From: Haemophilus sputorum CCUG 13788
GTDB taxonomy: Bacteria > Pseudomonadota > Gammaproteobacteria > Enterobacterales > Pasteurellaceae
DNA: 64,000 nt
Direction: 5' to 3'
Assembly: GCF_000238795.1 (NCBI RefSeq)
Contig: NZ_AFNK01000053.1
Span: 148,662 to 212,661, forward strand
Translations under genes and position numbers: made by a program
In this document: positions 11,641-20,751 of the stretch, in pieces
How the letters are laid out: the number at the start of each line of letters is the position of its first letter
Numbering within the stretch: the stretch's first letter is position 1
The notes under the pieces: model-generated
Seen by the model: only the letters and a program-made list of their open reading frames with translations
Databases searched by the model: none
What the model was told of the DNA's origin: nothing

Positions 11641-12792
11641 ATGGCTATCAATTTATTTACTTCAGAGTCGGTGTCAGAAGGGCATCCGGATAAAATTGCA
11701 GACCAAATCTCTGATGCAGTATTAGACGAAATTTTAAAACAAGATCCGAAAGCGCGTGTCGCGTGTGAAACTTATGTTAAAACTGGTATGGCGTTAGTAG
11801 GTGGAGAAATTACCACTTCTGCTTGGGTAGATATTGAAAACTTAACGCGCCAAGTGATTGCAGATATTGGTTATAACCATTCAGATATGGGCTTTGATGC
11901 ACATTCTTGTGCAGTGTTAAATGCGATTGGTAAACAATCACCAGATATTAACCAAGGTGTAGATAGAGATGACCCATTAGCACAAGGCGCGGGTGACCAA
12001 GGTATTATGTTTGGTTATGCAACCAATGAAACAGAAGTGTTGATGCCAGCAGCTATTACTTATGCACATCGTTTAATGGAACGTCAAGCACAAGTGCGTA
12101 AAGCGGGTAAATTAGATTGGTTACGCCCAGATGCGAAAAGCCAGCTTACTTTTGCTTATGAAGATAACAAAATCGTTGGCATTGATGCCGTTGTGCTTTC
12201 AACACAGCACGCAGAAAGCGTGAACCAAAAAGATTTGGTGGAAGGGGTGATGGAAGAGATCATCAAACCGGTACTACCAAGCGAATGGTTAAGTCAAAAC
12301 ACTAAATACTTTATTAACCCAACCGGCCGTTTTGTGATTGGTGGGCCAATGGGGGACTGTGGTTTAACTGGTCGTAAAATCATTGTGGATACTTACGGCG
12401 GTGCAGCGCGTCATGGTGGCGGTGCATTCTCTGGTAAAGATCCATCGAAAGTTGACCGTTCAGCGGCATATGCAGCACGTTATGTTGCGAAAAACATTGT
12501 GGCAGCAGGGCTTGCAGATCGTTGTGAAATTCAGCTTTCTTACGCTATCGGTGTAGCAGAACCAACTTCTATCATGGTAGAAACTTTCGGCACAGGTAAA
12601 GTAAGCAATGAAACTTTAGTGAAACTAATTTACCAACACTTTGATTTACGTCCTTACGGTTTAATCAAAATGTTAGATTTAATTCGCCCAATTTATCGCG
12701 AAACAGCGGCTTACGGCCACTTCGGTCGTTCACATTTCCCATGGGAACAAACAGATAAAGCAGAAGCATTAAAAGCAGATGCAGGCTTATAA
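11641..12792 (+). CDS. metK: S-adenosylmethionine synthetase
   Basis: A 383-residue cytosolic tetramer making S-adenosylmethionine from methionine and ATP. It matches E. coli MetK (384) end to end. The N-terminal [19 protein letters not shown] and the [23 protein letters not shown] motif (ATP and phosphate loop) are present. An upstream in-frame start at 11557 would run through the uptake-signal dyad; the ATG at 11641 matches the family start and has AAGG about 10 nt upstream. A MetJ operator overlaps the promoter, giving feedback by its own product. A terminator follows. Confidence 0.98.
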   Translation: MAINLFTSESVSEGHPDKIADQISDAVLDEILKQDPKARVACETYVKTGMALVGGEITTSAWVDIENLTRQVIADIGYNHSDMGFDAHSCAVLNAIGKQSPDINQGVDRDDPLAQGAGDQGIMFGYATNETEVLMPAAITYAHRLMERQAQVRKAGKLDWLRPDAKSQLTFAYEDNKIVGIDAVVLSTQHAESVNQKDLVEGVMEEIIKPVLPSEWLSQNTKYFINPTGRFVIGGPMGDCGLTGRKIIVDTYGGAARHGGGAFSGKDPSKVDRSAAYAARYVAKNIVAAGLADRCEIQLSYAIGVAEPTSIMVETFGTGKVSNETLVKLIYQHFDLRPYGLIKMLDLIRPIYRETAAYGHFGRSHFPWEQTDKAEALKADAGL

Positions 12793-12807
12793 TTAAGCGA
12801 TAATAAG

Positions 12808-12850
12808 CGGTGTAATTTTGTAAAATTTTGCAAAATTACACCGTTTTTTA
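12808..12850 (+). terminator. Intrinsic terminator after metK
   Basis: CGGTGTAATTTTG (12808-12820) pairs perfectly with CAAAATTACACCG (12831-12843), followed by a T-rich run. Confidence 0.85.
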
Positions 12851-12881
12851 TTATTTATCTGTCATTCAAAAGGGGCGTGGA

Positions 12882-13634
12882 ATGTTTGATAGCCATATTC
12901 ATTTAGAGCAACTTACAGCAAGACAAATAGCAAAGATAGTGAGTGATCCTTTGTTGCAAGGGGTATTGGCAGTCAGTACAGATTTGGTGAGTGCGGAAAA
13001 GTTATTGGAATTAAAACAGTATTTTCCAAAAATTCAAATGGCAGCGGGCTTTCATCCTGAACAGACGTTAATTGATGATACACAGCAACAAGCATTATTT
13101 GATTGGATCGTAACAAATCAAGCAAATTTGGCCGCTATTGGTGAAGTGGGATTACCGCATTATCTAAAACGACAGAATCCTAAGCTGGATTATCAGCCCT
13201 ATCTTGCTTTATTAGAGCTGTTTGTTGTGTTAAGCAAGCGGTTAAATTTACCGTTAAATTTGCATATCGTGCATGATGATGTCGAGATAATGTTGGATTT
13301 GCTGGAAAAATATCAAATTCAATATGCTCATTTCCATTGGTTTAAAACGGATGATGATTCGTTTGAACGTTTTCTTCGTACTCCTTATTTTGCCAGTGTT
13401 ACACCAGATATTTTGTGGAATCCGAAAACGCAAAAAATTGCCCAAAATTTACCGCTTGATCGATTACTGATTGAAACTGACAGCCCGTGGCAACACGAAG
13501 GTTTGGAAAATGCGAGTATTTCACAGCAATTACAAGCAATATTGACGCAATTATCGATATTAAGAACAGAATCTAAAAGTGAGATTTGCTCGCAAATTAG
13601 GCAGAATTATCAGCGGTTGTATGGGAGAGTATAA
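12882..13634 (+). CDS. yjjV: TatD-family metal-dependent hydrolase (YjjV-like)
   Basis: A 250-residue TIM-barrel hydrolase of the TatD DNase family. It has the HxH metal motif in MFDSHIHLE, then GFHPEQ, GEVGLPHY (Glu), NLHIVHDD (His), YAHFHW (His) and the LIETDSPW aspartate near the C terminus. The longer frame starts at 12828 inside the preceding terminator, so the ATG at 12882, after a purine-rich AAAGGGG, is chosen. Length matches E. coli YjjV (259). The substrate is probably nucleic acid ends, but the physiological role is unknown. It is convergent with rep across a shared terminator. Confidence 0.88.
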   Translation: MFDSHIHLEQLTARQIAKIVSDPLLQGVLAVSTDLVSAEKLLELKQYFPKIQMAAGFHPEQTLIDDTQQQALFDWIVTNQANLAAIGEVGLPHYLKRQNPKLDYQPYLALLELFVVLSKRLNLPLNLHIVHDDVEIMLDLLEKYQIQYAHFHWFKTDDDSFERFLRTPYFASVTPDILWNPKTQKIAQNLPLDRLLIETDSPWQHEGLENASISQQLQAILTQLSILRTESKSEICSQIRQNYQRLYGRV

Positions 13635-13642
13635 GAAAACGG

Positions 13643-13685
13643 AAAAACGGGGCATTTTTGTAAATTTAAAATGCTCCGTTTTTAT
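13643..13685. terminator. Bidirectional terminator between yjjV and rep
   Basis: CGGGGCATTTT (13648-13658) pairs with AAAATGCTCCG (13668-13678), with A-rich and T-rich flanks, so it can serve both converging genes. Confidence 0.85.
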
Positions 13686-13695
13686 TGGCTTTGAA

Positions 13696-15720
13696 TCAAC
13701 CTGATTTTTTATTTGCCTTCAACATTGCCATAAGATTGGCGATATTCGCTGAGGTTTTTTCCACTTTTTGTTCTTCAGTCATTTGTGGTTTTTCATTTTC
13801 CCAGACTAAATCGTCTTGTGGTAATTCAAGCAAGAAGCGGCTTGGTTCCGGTTTGATAATTTCACCGTACTGGCGGCGTTCTTTACAAAGCGAAAATGTT
13901 AGCGTTTGCTGCGCTCGCGTAATGCCTACATAAGCAAGACGGCGTTCTTCTTCTACATTATCTTCATCCAGACTAGTTTGATGCGGCAAAATCCCTTCTT
14001 CCATACCAATTAAGAAAACGTGTGGAAATTCTAATCCTTTTGAGGCGTGCAAGGTCATCAGCTGGACTTGATCGGCTTCATCATCATCTTCGCCACGTTC
14101 TAACATATCGCGCAAGGTTAGGCGGTTTACCACTTGCACGAGATTCATAGGTTCTTCGATTTCATTGCCTTCTAGCATAGATTGAACCCATTCAAATAGC
14201 GTTTGCACATTGCGGCTTTGCATCTCTGCGGCTTTAGGCGAAACAGCGGTTTCATATAAATAGGCTTCGTATTGAATTTTGGCAAGCAAATCTTTAATTG
14301 CTTCAATAGGATCAGCACGTTCAGCTTGATCAGCAATTTCTACAATCCAGCGAGCAAAATCTTGTAATGCTTGATACGGTTTTGGCGTAAGACGATGAAT
14401 CAGCTCAAAATCAAAAATGGTCTCAAATAAACTTACTTGTTTTTCATTTGCTAACAAGCCAAGTTTTTCTAAGGTTGCTGCACCAATTTCTCGCTTAGGC
14501 GTGTTTACAATTCGTAAAAAAGCAGCATCATCGTCTTGATTTACCACTAGGCGTAAATACGCCATCATGTCTTTAATTTCCGTTCGTGAAAAAAAGCTGG
14601 TTCCACCAGAAATTTTATATGGAATACGGTTTTGCATTAGCAATTTTTCTAACAAGCGTGATTGATGATTGCCACGATATAAAATGGCGTAATCTTTGTA
14701 TTTGGTTTTTTTCGAGAAACGGTGGGCAATAATTTCTCCCACAATGCGTTCAGCCTCATGTTCCTCATTTTTGGCTTCAATCACATTGAGTTTTTCGCCT
14801 TCGCCTAATTCAGAAAAGATTCTCTTATCAAAAATATGTTCATTGTTATCAATTAAAATATTGGCACAATGCAAAATACGTTGGCTTGAGCGGTAATTTT
14901 GCTCAAGTTTAATCACTTTTAAGTCAAAATCTTCGCGTAAACGTTGCATATTTTCAGGCTTTGCGCCACGCCAAGAATAAATGGACTGGTCATCATCTCC
15001 TACCACAGTAAAATTTTTATGGCTCGCGACTAACAGTTTAATTAACTCATATTGGCTGGTGTTAGTGTCTTGATATTCATCAACTAATAGATAGCGAATT
15101 TTCTGTTGCCAATGTGCAAGGGCTTCAGGAAATTGGCGAAAGAGCAAAACAGGTAGCATAATCAAGTCATCAAAATCTAGCGCATTATAGGCTTTAAGCT
15201 GATTTTGATAGAGTTGATAAAAGTGTGAAAAAACGCGATCTCGTTCAGATTTGCAGTGATGTACCGCCATTTCTGGTGAAAGTAAGTCGTTTTTCCAATT
15301 TGAAATAGTTGAAATCAGTGCTTTGAGTAAATCTTTATCTTCAGCAACATTTTCCGGCAAGAGATGTTTGAGTAATGCCAGTTGGTCATGTTCGTCAAAT
15401 AACGTCATACCGGATTTAAAGCCAAGCAACTTATGTTCGCGCTTTAAAATTTCAAAACCTAGTGTATGGAAGGTTGAAATGGTTAGCCCTTTACTTTGCT
15501 CTTTGCCAATAGAGTGTGCCACGCGCTCACGCATTTCTCGGGCGGCTTTATTGGTAAAAGTTACTGCGGCAATTTGTTTTGGTAAATAACCACATTGTGA
15601 AATCAGATGAGCGATTTTGTTAATAATAACGCGCGTTTTGCCAGAACCTGCGCCCGCAAGCACAAGGCAAGCGCCATTTATATATTCTACGGCTTGTTGT
15701 TGTTGATGATTTAATTTCAT
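13696..15720 (-). CDS. rep: ATP-dependent DNA helicase Rep
   Basis: A 674-residue SF1A 3'-5' helicase that clears proteins ahead of replication forks and helps restart. The N terminus and length match E. coli Rep (673) better than UvrD or PcrA. The motifs are in order: GAGSGKTR (about 23-30), [53 protein letters not shown] and [11 protein letters not shown]. The C-terminal tail is charged and short. It is a single-gene unit, divergent from potA, ending at the terminator shared with yjjV. Confidence 0.96.
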   Translation of the reverse strand: MKLNHQQQQAVEYINGACLVLAGAGSGKTRVIINKIAHLISQCGYLPKQIAAVTFTNKAAREMRERVAHSIGKEQSKGLTISTFHTLGFEILKREHKLLGFKSGMTLFDEHDQLALLKHLLPENVAEDKDLLKALISTISNWKNDLLSPEMAVHHCKSERDRVFSHFYQLYQNQLKAYNALDFDDLIMLPVLLFRQFPEALAHWQQKIRYLLVDEYQDTNTSQYELIKLLVASHKNFTVVGDDDQSIYSWRGAKPENMQRLREDFDLKVIKLEQNYRSSQRILHCANILIDNNEHIFDKRIFSELGEGEKLNVIEAKNEEHEAERIVGEIIAHRFSKKTKYKDYAILYRGNHQSRLLEKLLMQNRIPYKISGGTSFFSRTEIKDMMAYLRLVVNQDDDAAFLRIVNTPKREIGAATLEKLGLLANEKQVSLFETIFDFELIHRLTPKPYQALQDFARWIVEIADQAERADPIEAIKDLLAKIQYEAYLYETAVSPKAAEMQSRNVQTLFEWVQSMLEGNEIEEPMNLVQVVNRLTLRDMLERGEDDDEADQVQLMTLHASKGLEFPHVFLIGMEEGILPHQTSLDEDNVEEERRLAYVGITRAQQTLTFSLCKERRQYGEIIKPEPSRFLLELPQDDLVWENEKPQMTEEQKVEKTSANIANLMAMLKANKKSG

Positions 15721-15768
15721 GAGGATGAGATGAAGAATAAGAATTTTGGGTTATTTTAGCGAAAAGGA

Positions 15769-15828
15769 AACAAGCGGTCTAATTTCTCGGTAAATTTGCA
15801 AAAAATTCTGCAAACTTTACCGCTTGTT
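15769..15828. repeat. Inverted uptake-signal pair between rep and potA
   Basis: AACAAGCGGTC and TTACCGCTTGTT face each other across a spacer holding two TTTGCAAA-like stretches. The genes on either side diverge, so this is not in a terminator position. A separate GGGAAATTTCCC palindrome follows at 15839-15850. Confidence 0.75.
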
Positions 15829-15956
15829 GAGACATTTTAGGGAAATTTCCCTTTTCATGTGGGGCTATTCGCTATATCATAGTAAGTCAATTTATTTTGT
15901 CGGGCAGTAACTGCCTTTGCCTTTTTCCTCAACGATTTTGGAGAAAACAACAGTAG

Positions 15957-17069
15957 ATGGAAAAGTTAGATAACAAACCAATCATCGAACTTCGCAACGT
16001 TACCAAAAGCTATGGTAGCAAAACGATTCTTAAAGATTTAAACCTCACGATTAATGATGGGGAATTCTTAACTATTTTAGGGCCTTCAGGTTGTGGTAAA
16101 ACAACAGCATTGCGTTTAATCGCTGGCTTTGAAGAATTAACAGGCGGGTCGATTATTTTGGACGGTCAAGATGTATCTAACGTGCCGGCAGAACAACGCC
16201 CAGTAAATACTGTTTTCCAAAGTTATGCGTTATTCCCACATATGACCATTTTTGAAAATGTGGCATTTGGTTTACGTATGCAAAAGGTACCAAATGAACA
16301 AATTAAACCACGTGTTATGGAAGCTTTACGCATGGTGCGTCTTGAAGATCGTGCGGAACAAAAACCTGCGCAACTTTCAGGTGGTCAACAACAACGTATC
16401 GCTATCGCACGTGCTGTGGTAAATAAACCAAAAGTTTTATTATTAGATGAATCGCTTTCTGCGCTTGACTATAAATTGCGTAAAGAGATGCAAAATGAGT
16501 TGAAAGCATTACAACGTCAATTAGGTATTACCTTTATTTTCGTGACTCACGACCAAGAAGAAGCGTTAACAATGTCTGATCGTATTATCGTGATGAATGG
16601 CGGTAAGATTGCACAAGACGGCACACCTCGTGAGATTTATGAAGAACCACGTAATTTATTTGTGGCACGCTTCATCGGTGAGATCAACGTATTTGATGCA
16701 ACCGTGATTGAACGTGTGGACAGTAAAAATGTGAAGGCGAATGTTGAAGGTCGAATTTGTCATATTAAAGTTGAAGATCTTGATGTTCAGCCGAATCAAA
16801 AACTGAAAGTATTATTACGTCCTGAAGATATTGTGATTGAAGAGTTAGATGAAGATGAAAGCTCAAAAGCCATTATCGGTCACATTATGGATCGTAACTA
16901 TAAAGGGATGACATTAGAATCAAGCGTAAAACTTGATCATAATGGCATGAACGTATTAGTAAGTGAATTCTTTAATGAAGATGATCCTAATATTGACCAT
17001 GAAGTTGGTCAAAAAGTGGCATTAACATGGCACGAAGGCTGGGAGGTTGTCTTAGGCGATGACGAATAA
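15957..17069 (+). CDS. potA: Spermidine/putrescine ABC transporter ATPase
   Basis: A 370-residue ATP-binding subunit of the polyamine importer. It has Walker A GPSGCGKT (42-49), the signature LSGGQ (140-144), Walker B LLLDES (D164/E165), the switch histidine in THDQEEA, and a C-terminal TOBE-like domain. It is first of the overlapping potABC operon: the potB ATG lies 11 bp inside its end. No potD follows; a PotD-like lipoprotein is at 50918. The leader has a GGCAG/CTGCC hairpin (15903-15915) followed by pyrimidines, of uncertain role. Ribosome-site spacing is long (GGAG 13 nt before ATG), but an in-frame stop directly upstream leaves no other start. Confidence 0.97.
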   Translation: MEKLDNKPIIELRNVTKSYGSKTILKDLNLTINDGEFLTILGPSGCGKTTALRLIAGFEELTGGSIILDGQDVSNVPAEQRPVNTVFQSYALFPHMTIFENVAFGLRMQKVPNEQIKPRVMEALRMVRLEDRAEQKPAQLSGGQQQRIAIARAVVNKPKVLLLDESLSALDYKLRKEMQNELKALQRQLGITFIFVTHDQEEALTMSDRIIVMNGGKIAQDGTPREIYEEPRNLFVARFIGEINVFDATVIERVDSKNVKANVEGRICHIKVEDLDVQPNQKLKVLLRPEDIVIEELDEDESSKAIIGHIMDRNYKGMTLESSVKLDHNGMNVLVSEFFNEDDPNIDHEVGQKVALTWHEGWEVVLGDDE

Positions 17070-17919
17070 TAAATTCCAACAAGGCACAGTTGCCACCATT
17101 TTTGGTTGGTTGTTGCTTTTTGTGTTAGTACCGAATGTTTTGGTACTAATTATTAGTTTTCTGACTGAAAACCGTCAAAGTGCATATTTTGTTGATTTCA
17201 GTTTCAGTTTGGAATCTTATAAAGCGTTGTTTAATGATACCTATGCAACGGTGTTATGGAACTCGTTTAAAATGTCTGCAATTGCAACATTTTTCTGCTT
17301 AATTATTGGCTATCCATTTGCCTTTATGATTGCAAAAATGCCTGCAAAATATCGCCCAATTTTATTATTTTTGGTGGTATTGCCATTTTGGACGAACTCA
17401 CTGATCCGTATTTACGGCATTAAGATTTTCTTAGGCGTAAAAGGGGTATTAAACGAAACATTATTATCGCTAGGTTTAATTGATGAGCCATTACGTTTAT
17501 TGAACTCAGAATTGGCTATTATCATTGGTTTGGTTTATATCCTATTACCATTTATGATTTTACCGCTTTATTCTTCAATTGAGAAAATTGATAACCGTTT
17601 ATTAGAGGCAGCAAAAGACTTAGGTGCTAATGCATTCCAACGTTTCATCCGTGTAACGATTCCATTAACAATGCCGGGTATTGTTTCAGGCTGTCTATTA
17701 GTGTTGTTACCTGCGATGGGGATGTTCTATGTAGCAGACTTGTTAGGTGGCGGTAAAACGCCGTTAATTGGTAACATTATTAAGAGCTTGTTCTTAAATA
17801 CAAATAACTTACCATTAGGTTCTGCAGTAAGTATTGCTTTAACTATTTTAATGGCGCTAATGTTATACGTTTACTACCGTGCAAATAAATTATTGAATAA
17901 AAAGGTGGAGCTTGAATAA
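17059..17919 (+). CDS. potB: Spermidine/putrescine ABC transporter permease PotB
   Basis: A 286-residue inner-membrane permease with six predicted segments and the ABC coupling motif [25 protein letters not shown], here shown in pieces: EAAKDLGA then IPLTMPG. It overlaps potA by 11 bp and shares one base with potC (TAATG), so the three are translationally coupled. Together with PotC it forms the membrane channel of the polyamine importer. Confidence 0.96.
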   Translation: MTNNKFQQGTVATIFGWLLLFVLVPNVLVLIISFLTENRQSAYFVDFSFSLESYKALFNDTYATVLWNSFKMSAIATFFCLIIGYPFAFMIAKMPAKYRPILLFLVVLPFWTNSLIRIYGIKIFLGVKGVLNETLLSLGLIDEPLRLLNSELAIIIGLVYILLPFMILPLYSSIEKIDNRLLEAAKDLGANAFQRFIRVTIPLTMPGIVSGCLLVLLPAMGMFYVADLLGGGKTPLIGNIIKSLFLNTNNLPLGSAVSIALTILMALMLYVYYRANKLLNKKVELE

Positions 17920-18686
17920 TGAAAAAGACCTTTAGAAATCTTTTTATGTTCGCGGTGTTTGCCTACCTTTATATTCCAATTATTATTTTGGTGGTGAACT
18001 CATTTAACGAAGACCGTTATGGTTTGCATTGGAAAGGCTTTAGCTGGAACTGGTATGAGCGTTTATTTGCAAATGATACGTTAATTAACGCGACAACGAA
18101 CTCAATTACAATTGCGTTTTTTGCAGCAACTTTTTCGACAATTTTAGGTGCATTAACTTCAATTGCGTTATATCGCTATAAATTCCGTGGTAAACAATTT
18201 GTTGGTGGAATGTTATTCGTCGTCATGATGTCGCCAGATATTGTTATGGCGGTATCTATGTTAGTGCTCTTTATGATTATTGGTGTGAAACTAGGTTTCT
18301 TATCACTCTTAATTGCGCACATTACATTCTGTTTACCTTATGTCGTAATTACTGTTTCATCACGTTTAAGCGATTTCGATGGTAAAATGCTTGAAGCAGC
18401 CAAAGATTTAGGTGCAAGTGAAGTCACAATTTTACGTAAAATTATTTTACCATTAGCGTTACCTTCAATTATTTCAGGTTGGTTATTAAGTTTTACGATC
18501 TCACTAGATGATGTTGTAGTTTCTTCTTTCGTGACTAGTCCAAGTTATGAGGTGTTACCATTGAAGATCTTCTCCTTAGTAAAAACCGGCGTAACACCAG
18601 AGGTAAATGCACTAGCAACGATTATGATTGTTTTCTCGTTAACTTTGGTTGTATTAAGCCAGTTAGTGGTTAGAAAAAAAGTTTAA
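17919..18686 (+). CDS. potC: Spermidine/putrescine ABC transporter permease PotC
   Basis: A 255-residue permease with six predicted membrane segments and the coupling motif [10 protein letters not shown] with LPLALPS. Its ATG overlaps the potB stop as TAATG. E. coli PotC is 264 residues. It closes the operon; a strong terminator follows within 10 bp, so no substrate-binding protein gene belongs to this transcript. Confidence 0.96.
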   Translation: MKKTFRNLFMFAVFAYLYIPIIILVVNSFNEDRYGLHWKGFSWNWYERLFANDTLINATTNSITIAFFAATFSTILGALTSIALYRYKFRGKQFVGGMLFVVMMSPDIVMAVSMLVLFMIIGVKLGFLSLLIAHITFCLPYVVITVSSRLSDFDGKMLEAAKDLGASEVTILRKIILPLALPSIISGWLLSFTISLDDVVVSSFVTSPSYEVLPLKIFSLVKTGVTPEVNALATIMIVFSLTLVVLSQLVVRKKV

Positions 18687-18694
18687 TAGAGACG

Positions 18695-18725
18695 AAATAG
18701 CCCACGAAAGTGGGCTATTTTTTTA
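18695..18725 (+). terminator. Intrinsic terminator after potC
   Basis: AAATAGCCCA pairs with TGGGCTATTT around CGAAAG, followed by a T-run. Confidence 0.9.
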
Positions 18726-18805
18726 TCCGTAATCAATGGCTTTATTAGTGTTCTTTTATCCAGTTTCTGCTATACTGATGCCAATTTTTTTAATGGAAAA
18801 TAAGC

Positions 18806-19411
18806 ATGATTGGAAGATTACACGGCAAAATTATTGAAAAGCAGCCGCCTGAAATGGTTATTGATGTACAAGGTGTTGGCTATGAAGTGTTATTGCCGAT
18901 GACCAGTTTTTACAACTTACCTCAAGTTGGGGATGACGCTACCATTTTTACTCACTTAGTAGTGCGTGAAGATGCGCATTTATTATTTGGTTTTGCGCAA
19001 AAACAGGATCGTACTTTATTTCGTGAACTGATTAAAACCAACGGTATTGGGCCAAAATTAGCGCTTGCGATTTTATCTGCTATGTCAGTTTCACAATTTG
19101 CTACTGCAGTAGAAAATGAAGAACTGGCGAAATTAACTAAAATTCCAGGTATTGGCCGTAAAACCGCAGAGCGTTTATTAGTTGAGCTTAAAGGTAAATT
19201 CAAAGGTATGAGCCAAAGTGATTTCTTTGAAGAGCATCATGTTGATACGATTGTTGCAAGCCATAGTACTGATCCAGCAGATGAAGCGAGAGATGCGTTA
19301 ATTGCATTAGGCTATAAGCCGGCTGATGCAGAGAAAATGATTAAGAAAGTGAATAAATCTGACTCAACGAGCGAGCAGTTAATTCGTGATGCCTTAAAAG
19401 CTGCGCTTTAG
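18806..19411 (+). CDS. ruvA: Holliday junction branch migration protein RuvA
   Basis: A 201-residue tetrameric junction-binding protein (E. coli 203). It has an OB-fold N-terminal domain (MIGRLHGKI), two helix-hairpin-helix motifs ([10 protein letters not shown] and [13 protein letters not shown]), and a C-terminal domain III that contacts RuvB. A TATACT -10 lies at about 18769. No clear LexA box was found, although E. coli ruvAB is SOS-controlled. ruvC is not adjacent. Confidence 0.96.
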   Translation: MIGRLHGKIIEKQPPEMVIDVQGVGYEVLLPMTSFYNLPQVGDDATIFTHLVVREDAHLLFGFAQKQDRTLFRELIKTNGIGPKLALAILSAMSVSQFATAVENEELAKLTKIPGIGRKTAERLLVELKGKFKGMSQSDFFEEHHVDTIVASHSTDPADEARDALIALGYKPADAEKMIKKVNKSDSTSEQLIRDALKAAL

Positions 19412-19448
19412 TTTAACAAGCGGTTAAAAATAACAAAATTTTTGCAAA

Positions 19449-20450
19449 ATGATTGAAGCAGATAGAATAATTAGTGCCGCACCAAAGCGGGAAGAAGAAG
19501 TCATTGATCGTGCCATTCGTCCTAAACTTTTGGCAGATTATGTTGGACAACCATCTGTGCGAGAGCAGATGGAAATTTTTATCAAAGCAGCCAAACTACG
19601 TAATGAGGCGTTAGATCATCTTTTAATTTTTGGCCCACCAGGATTGGGTAAAACTACGCTTGCCAACATTGTTGCCAATGAAATGGGAGTAAATATTCGT
19701 ACCACTTCAGGCCCAGTATTGGAAAAGGCGGGCGATTTGGCGGCAATGCTCACGAATTTAGAGCCTTACGATGTGCTATTTATTGATGAAATTCATCGCT
19801 TATCGCCAGCGATTGAAGAAGTGCTTTATCCCGCAATGGAAGATTACCAACTGGATATTATGATTGGTGAAGGGCCAGCTGCACGTTCCATTAAATTAGA
19901 TTTACCACCTTTTACATTAGTGGGTGCAACCACTAGAGCCGGTTCTTTAACTTCGCCATTACGTGACCGCTTTGGTATTGTTCAACGCCTTGAGTTTTAT
20001 TCCGTAGAGGATTTAACCTCAATTGTAAAACGCAGTGCAGATTGCCTTAATCTTAATCTCTCAGCAGACGGTGCGTATGAGGTGGCACGTCGTTCACGAG
20101 GCACCCCGCGTATCGCTAATCGTTTATTGCGCCGTGTGCGAGATTATGCCGATGTGCGTAACAATGGTGAAATTAGTGAAGCTATTGCTAAACAGGCGTT
20201 GGCGATGCTTGATGTAGATCCTGAAGGCTTTGACTTTATGGATATTAAATTGTTACAAGCCATTGTTGAACGTTTTGATGGCGGGCCTGTAGGGCTAGAT
20301 AACCTTGCAGCAGCGATCGGTGAAGAGCGAGACACGATTGAAGATGTGTTAGAACCTTATTTAATTCAACAAGGTTTTTTACAGCGTACACCAAGAGGTC
20401 GAATCGCAACTAATCGTACTTATGAACATTTAAAAAGAACGCGAGTTTAA
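19449..20450 (+). CDS. ruvB: Holliday junction ATP-dependent helicase RuvB
   Basis: A 333-residue AAA+ motor that drives branch migration with RuvA. It has Walker [10 protein letters not shown] (about 60-68), Walker B DEIHRL, the sensor [18 protein letters not shown], the arginine finger in that segment, and a C-terminal winged helix ([16 protein letters not shown]). It lies 37 bp after ruvA. The start has no Shine-Dalgarno match: the ATG overlaps TTTTGCAAA, the trailing part of an uptake-signal element whose ACAAGCGGT core sits just upstream. No alternative in-frame start was found. Operon partner of ruvA. Confidence 0.96.
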   Translation: MIEADRIISAAPKREEEVIDRAIRPKLLADYVGQPSVREQMEIFIKAAKLRNEALDHLLIFGPPGLGKTTLANIVANEMGVNIRTTSGPVLEKAGDLAAMLTNLEPYDVLFIDEIHRLSPAIEEVLYPAMEDYQLDIMIGEGPAARSIKLDLPPFTLVGATTRAGSLTSPLRDRFGIVQRLEFYSVEDLTSIVKRSADCLNLNLSADGAYEVARRSRGTPRIANRLLRRVRDYADVRNNGEISEAIAKQALAMLDVDPEGFDFMDIKLLQAIVERFDGGPVGLDNLAAAIGEERDTIEDVLEPYLIQQGFLQRTPRGRIATNRTYEHLKRTRV

Positions 20451-20453
20451 AGC

Positions 20454-20492
20454 GCAATATCACGCTTTTAATTGCCAAAAGCGTGATATTGC
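20454..20492 (+). terminator. Long hairpin after ruvB
   Basis: A perfect 16-bp stem, GCAATATCACGCTTTT with AAAAGCGTGATATTGC, 4 bp after the ruvB stop. The trailing T-run is weak, so it may be a terminator or an mRNA 3'-end stabiliser. Confidence 0.65.
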
Positions 20493-20676
20493 AATTTCAA
20501 TGAAAAGAAGTAGTAACAAATTTCAAAAAGGGTTTGATGTTTTAACTTTCTGTAAACTTTTGCAAAACCTTATAGAAATTCGACCGCTTGTTTTTTCAAG
20601 CTAAAATTTGTGGTAAAATTCGTTCGCTTTATTACCTATTTGTACGGGTAAATTTGCAAAAATGATTTAACATTCC

Positions 20677-20700
20677 ACCGCTTGTTAGCGGTTTTTATTT
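20677..20700 (+). terminator. Terminator-like hairpin in the thrS leader
   Basis: ACCGCT-TGTT-AGCGGT followed by TTTTATTTTT. It lies 50 bp upstream of thrS and just before the thrS operator hairpin, so it could attenuate transcription into thrS. It is built on an uptake-signal core. The 300 bp between ruvB and thrS otherwise hold another uptake signal (about 20581) and a probable promoter around TAAAAT at about 20613. Confidence 0.55.
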
Positions 20701-20711
20701 TTAATCAACAA

Positions 20712-20732
20712 GTAACCTCTCGTATGGGTTAC
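20712..20732 (+). promoter_or_regulatory. thrS translational operator: tRNA-Thr anticodon-arm mimic
   Basis: GUAACC (20712-20717) pairs with GGUUAC (20727-20732), plus a closing U-G wobble. This leaves a 7-nt loop CUCGUAU. The loop reads as an anticodon loop with U33, anticodon CGU (a threonine anticodon) and A37. CGU is at -31 to -29 relative to the start codon, close to where E. coli thrS carries its anticodon-like CGU. Confidence 0.75.
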
Positions 20733-20751
20733 CACTGTAAAAGGATAAAAA

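Noticed and set aside
18740..18790. LexA box upstream of ruvA
   Set aside because: The CTG...TACTGA stretch lacks the CTG-N10-CAG symmetry needed.
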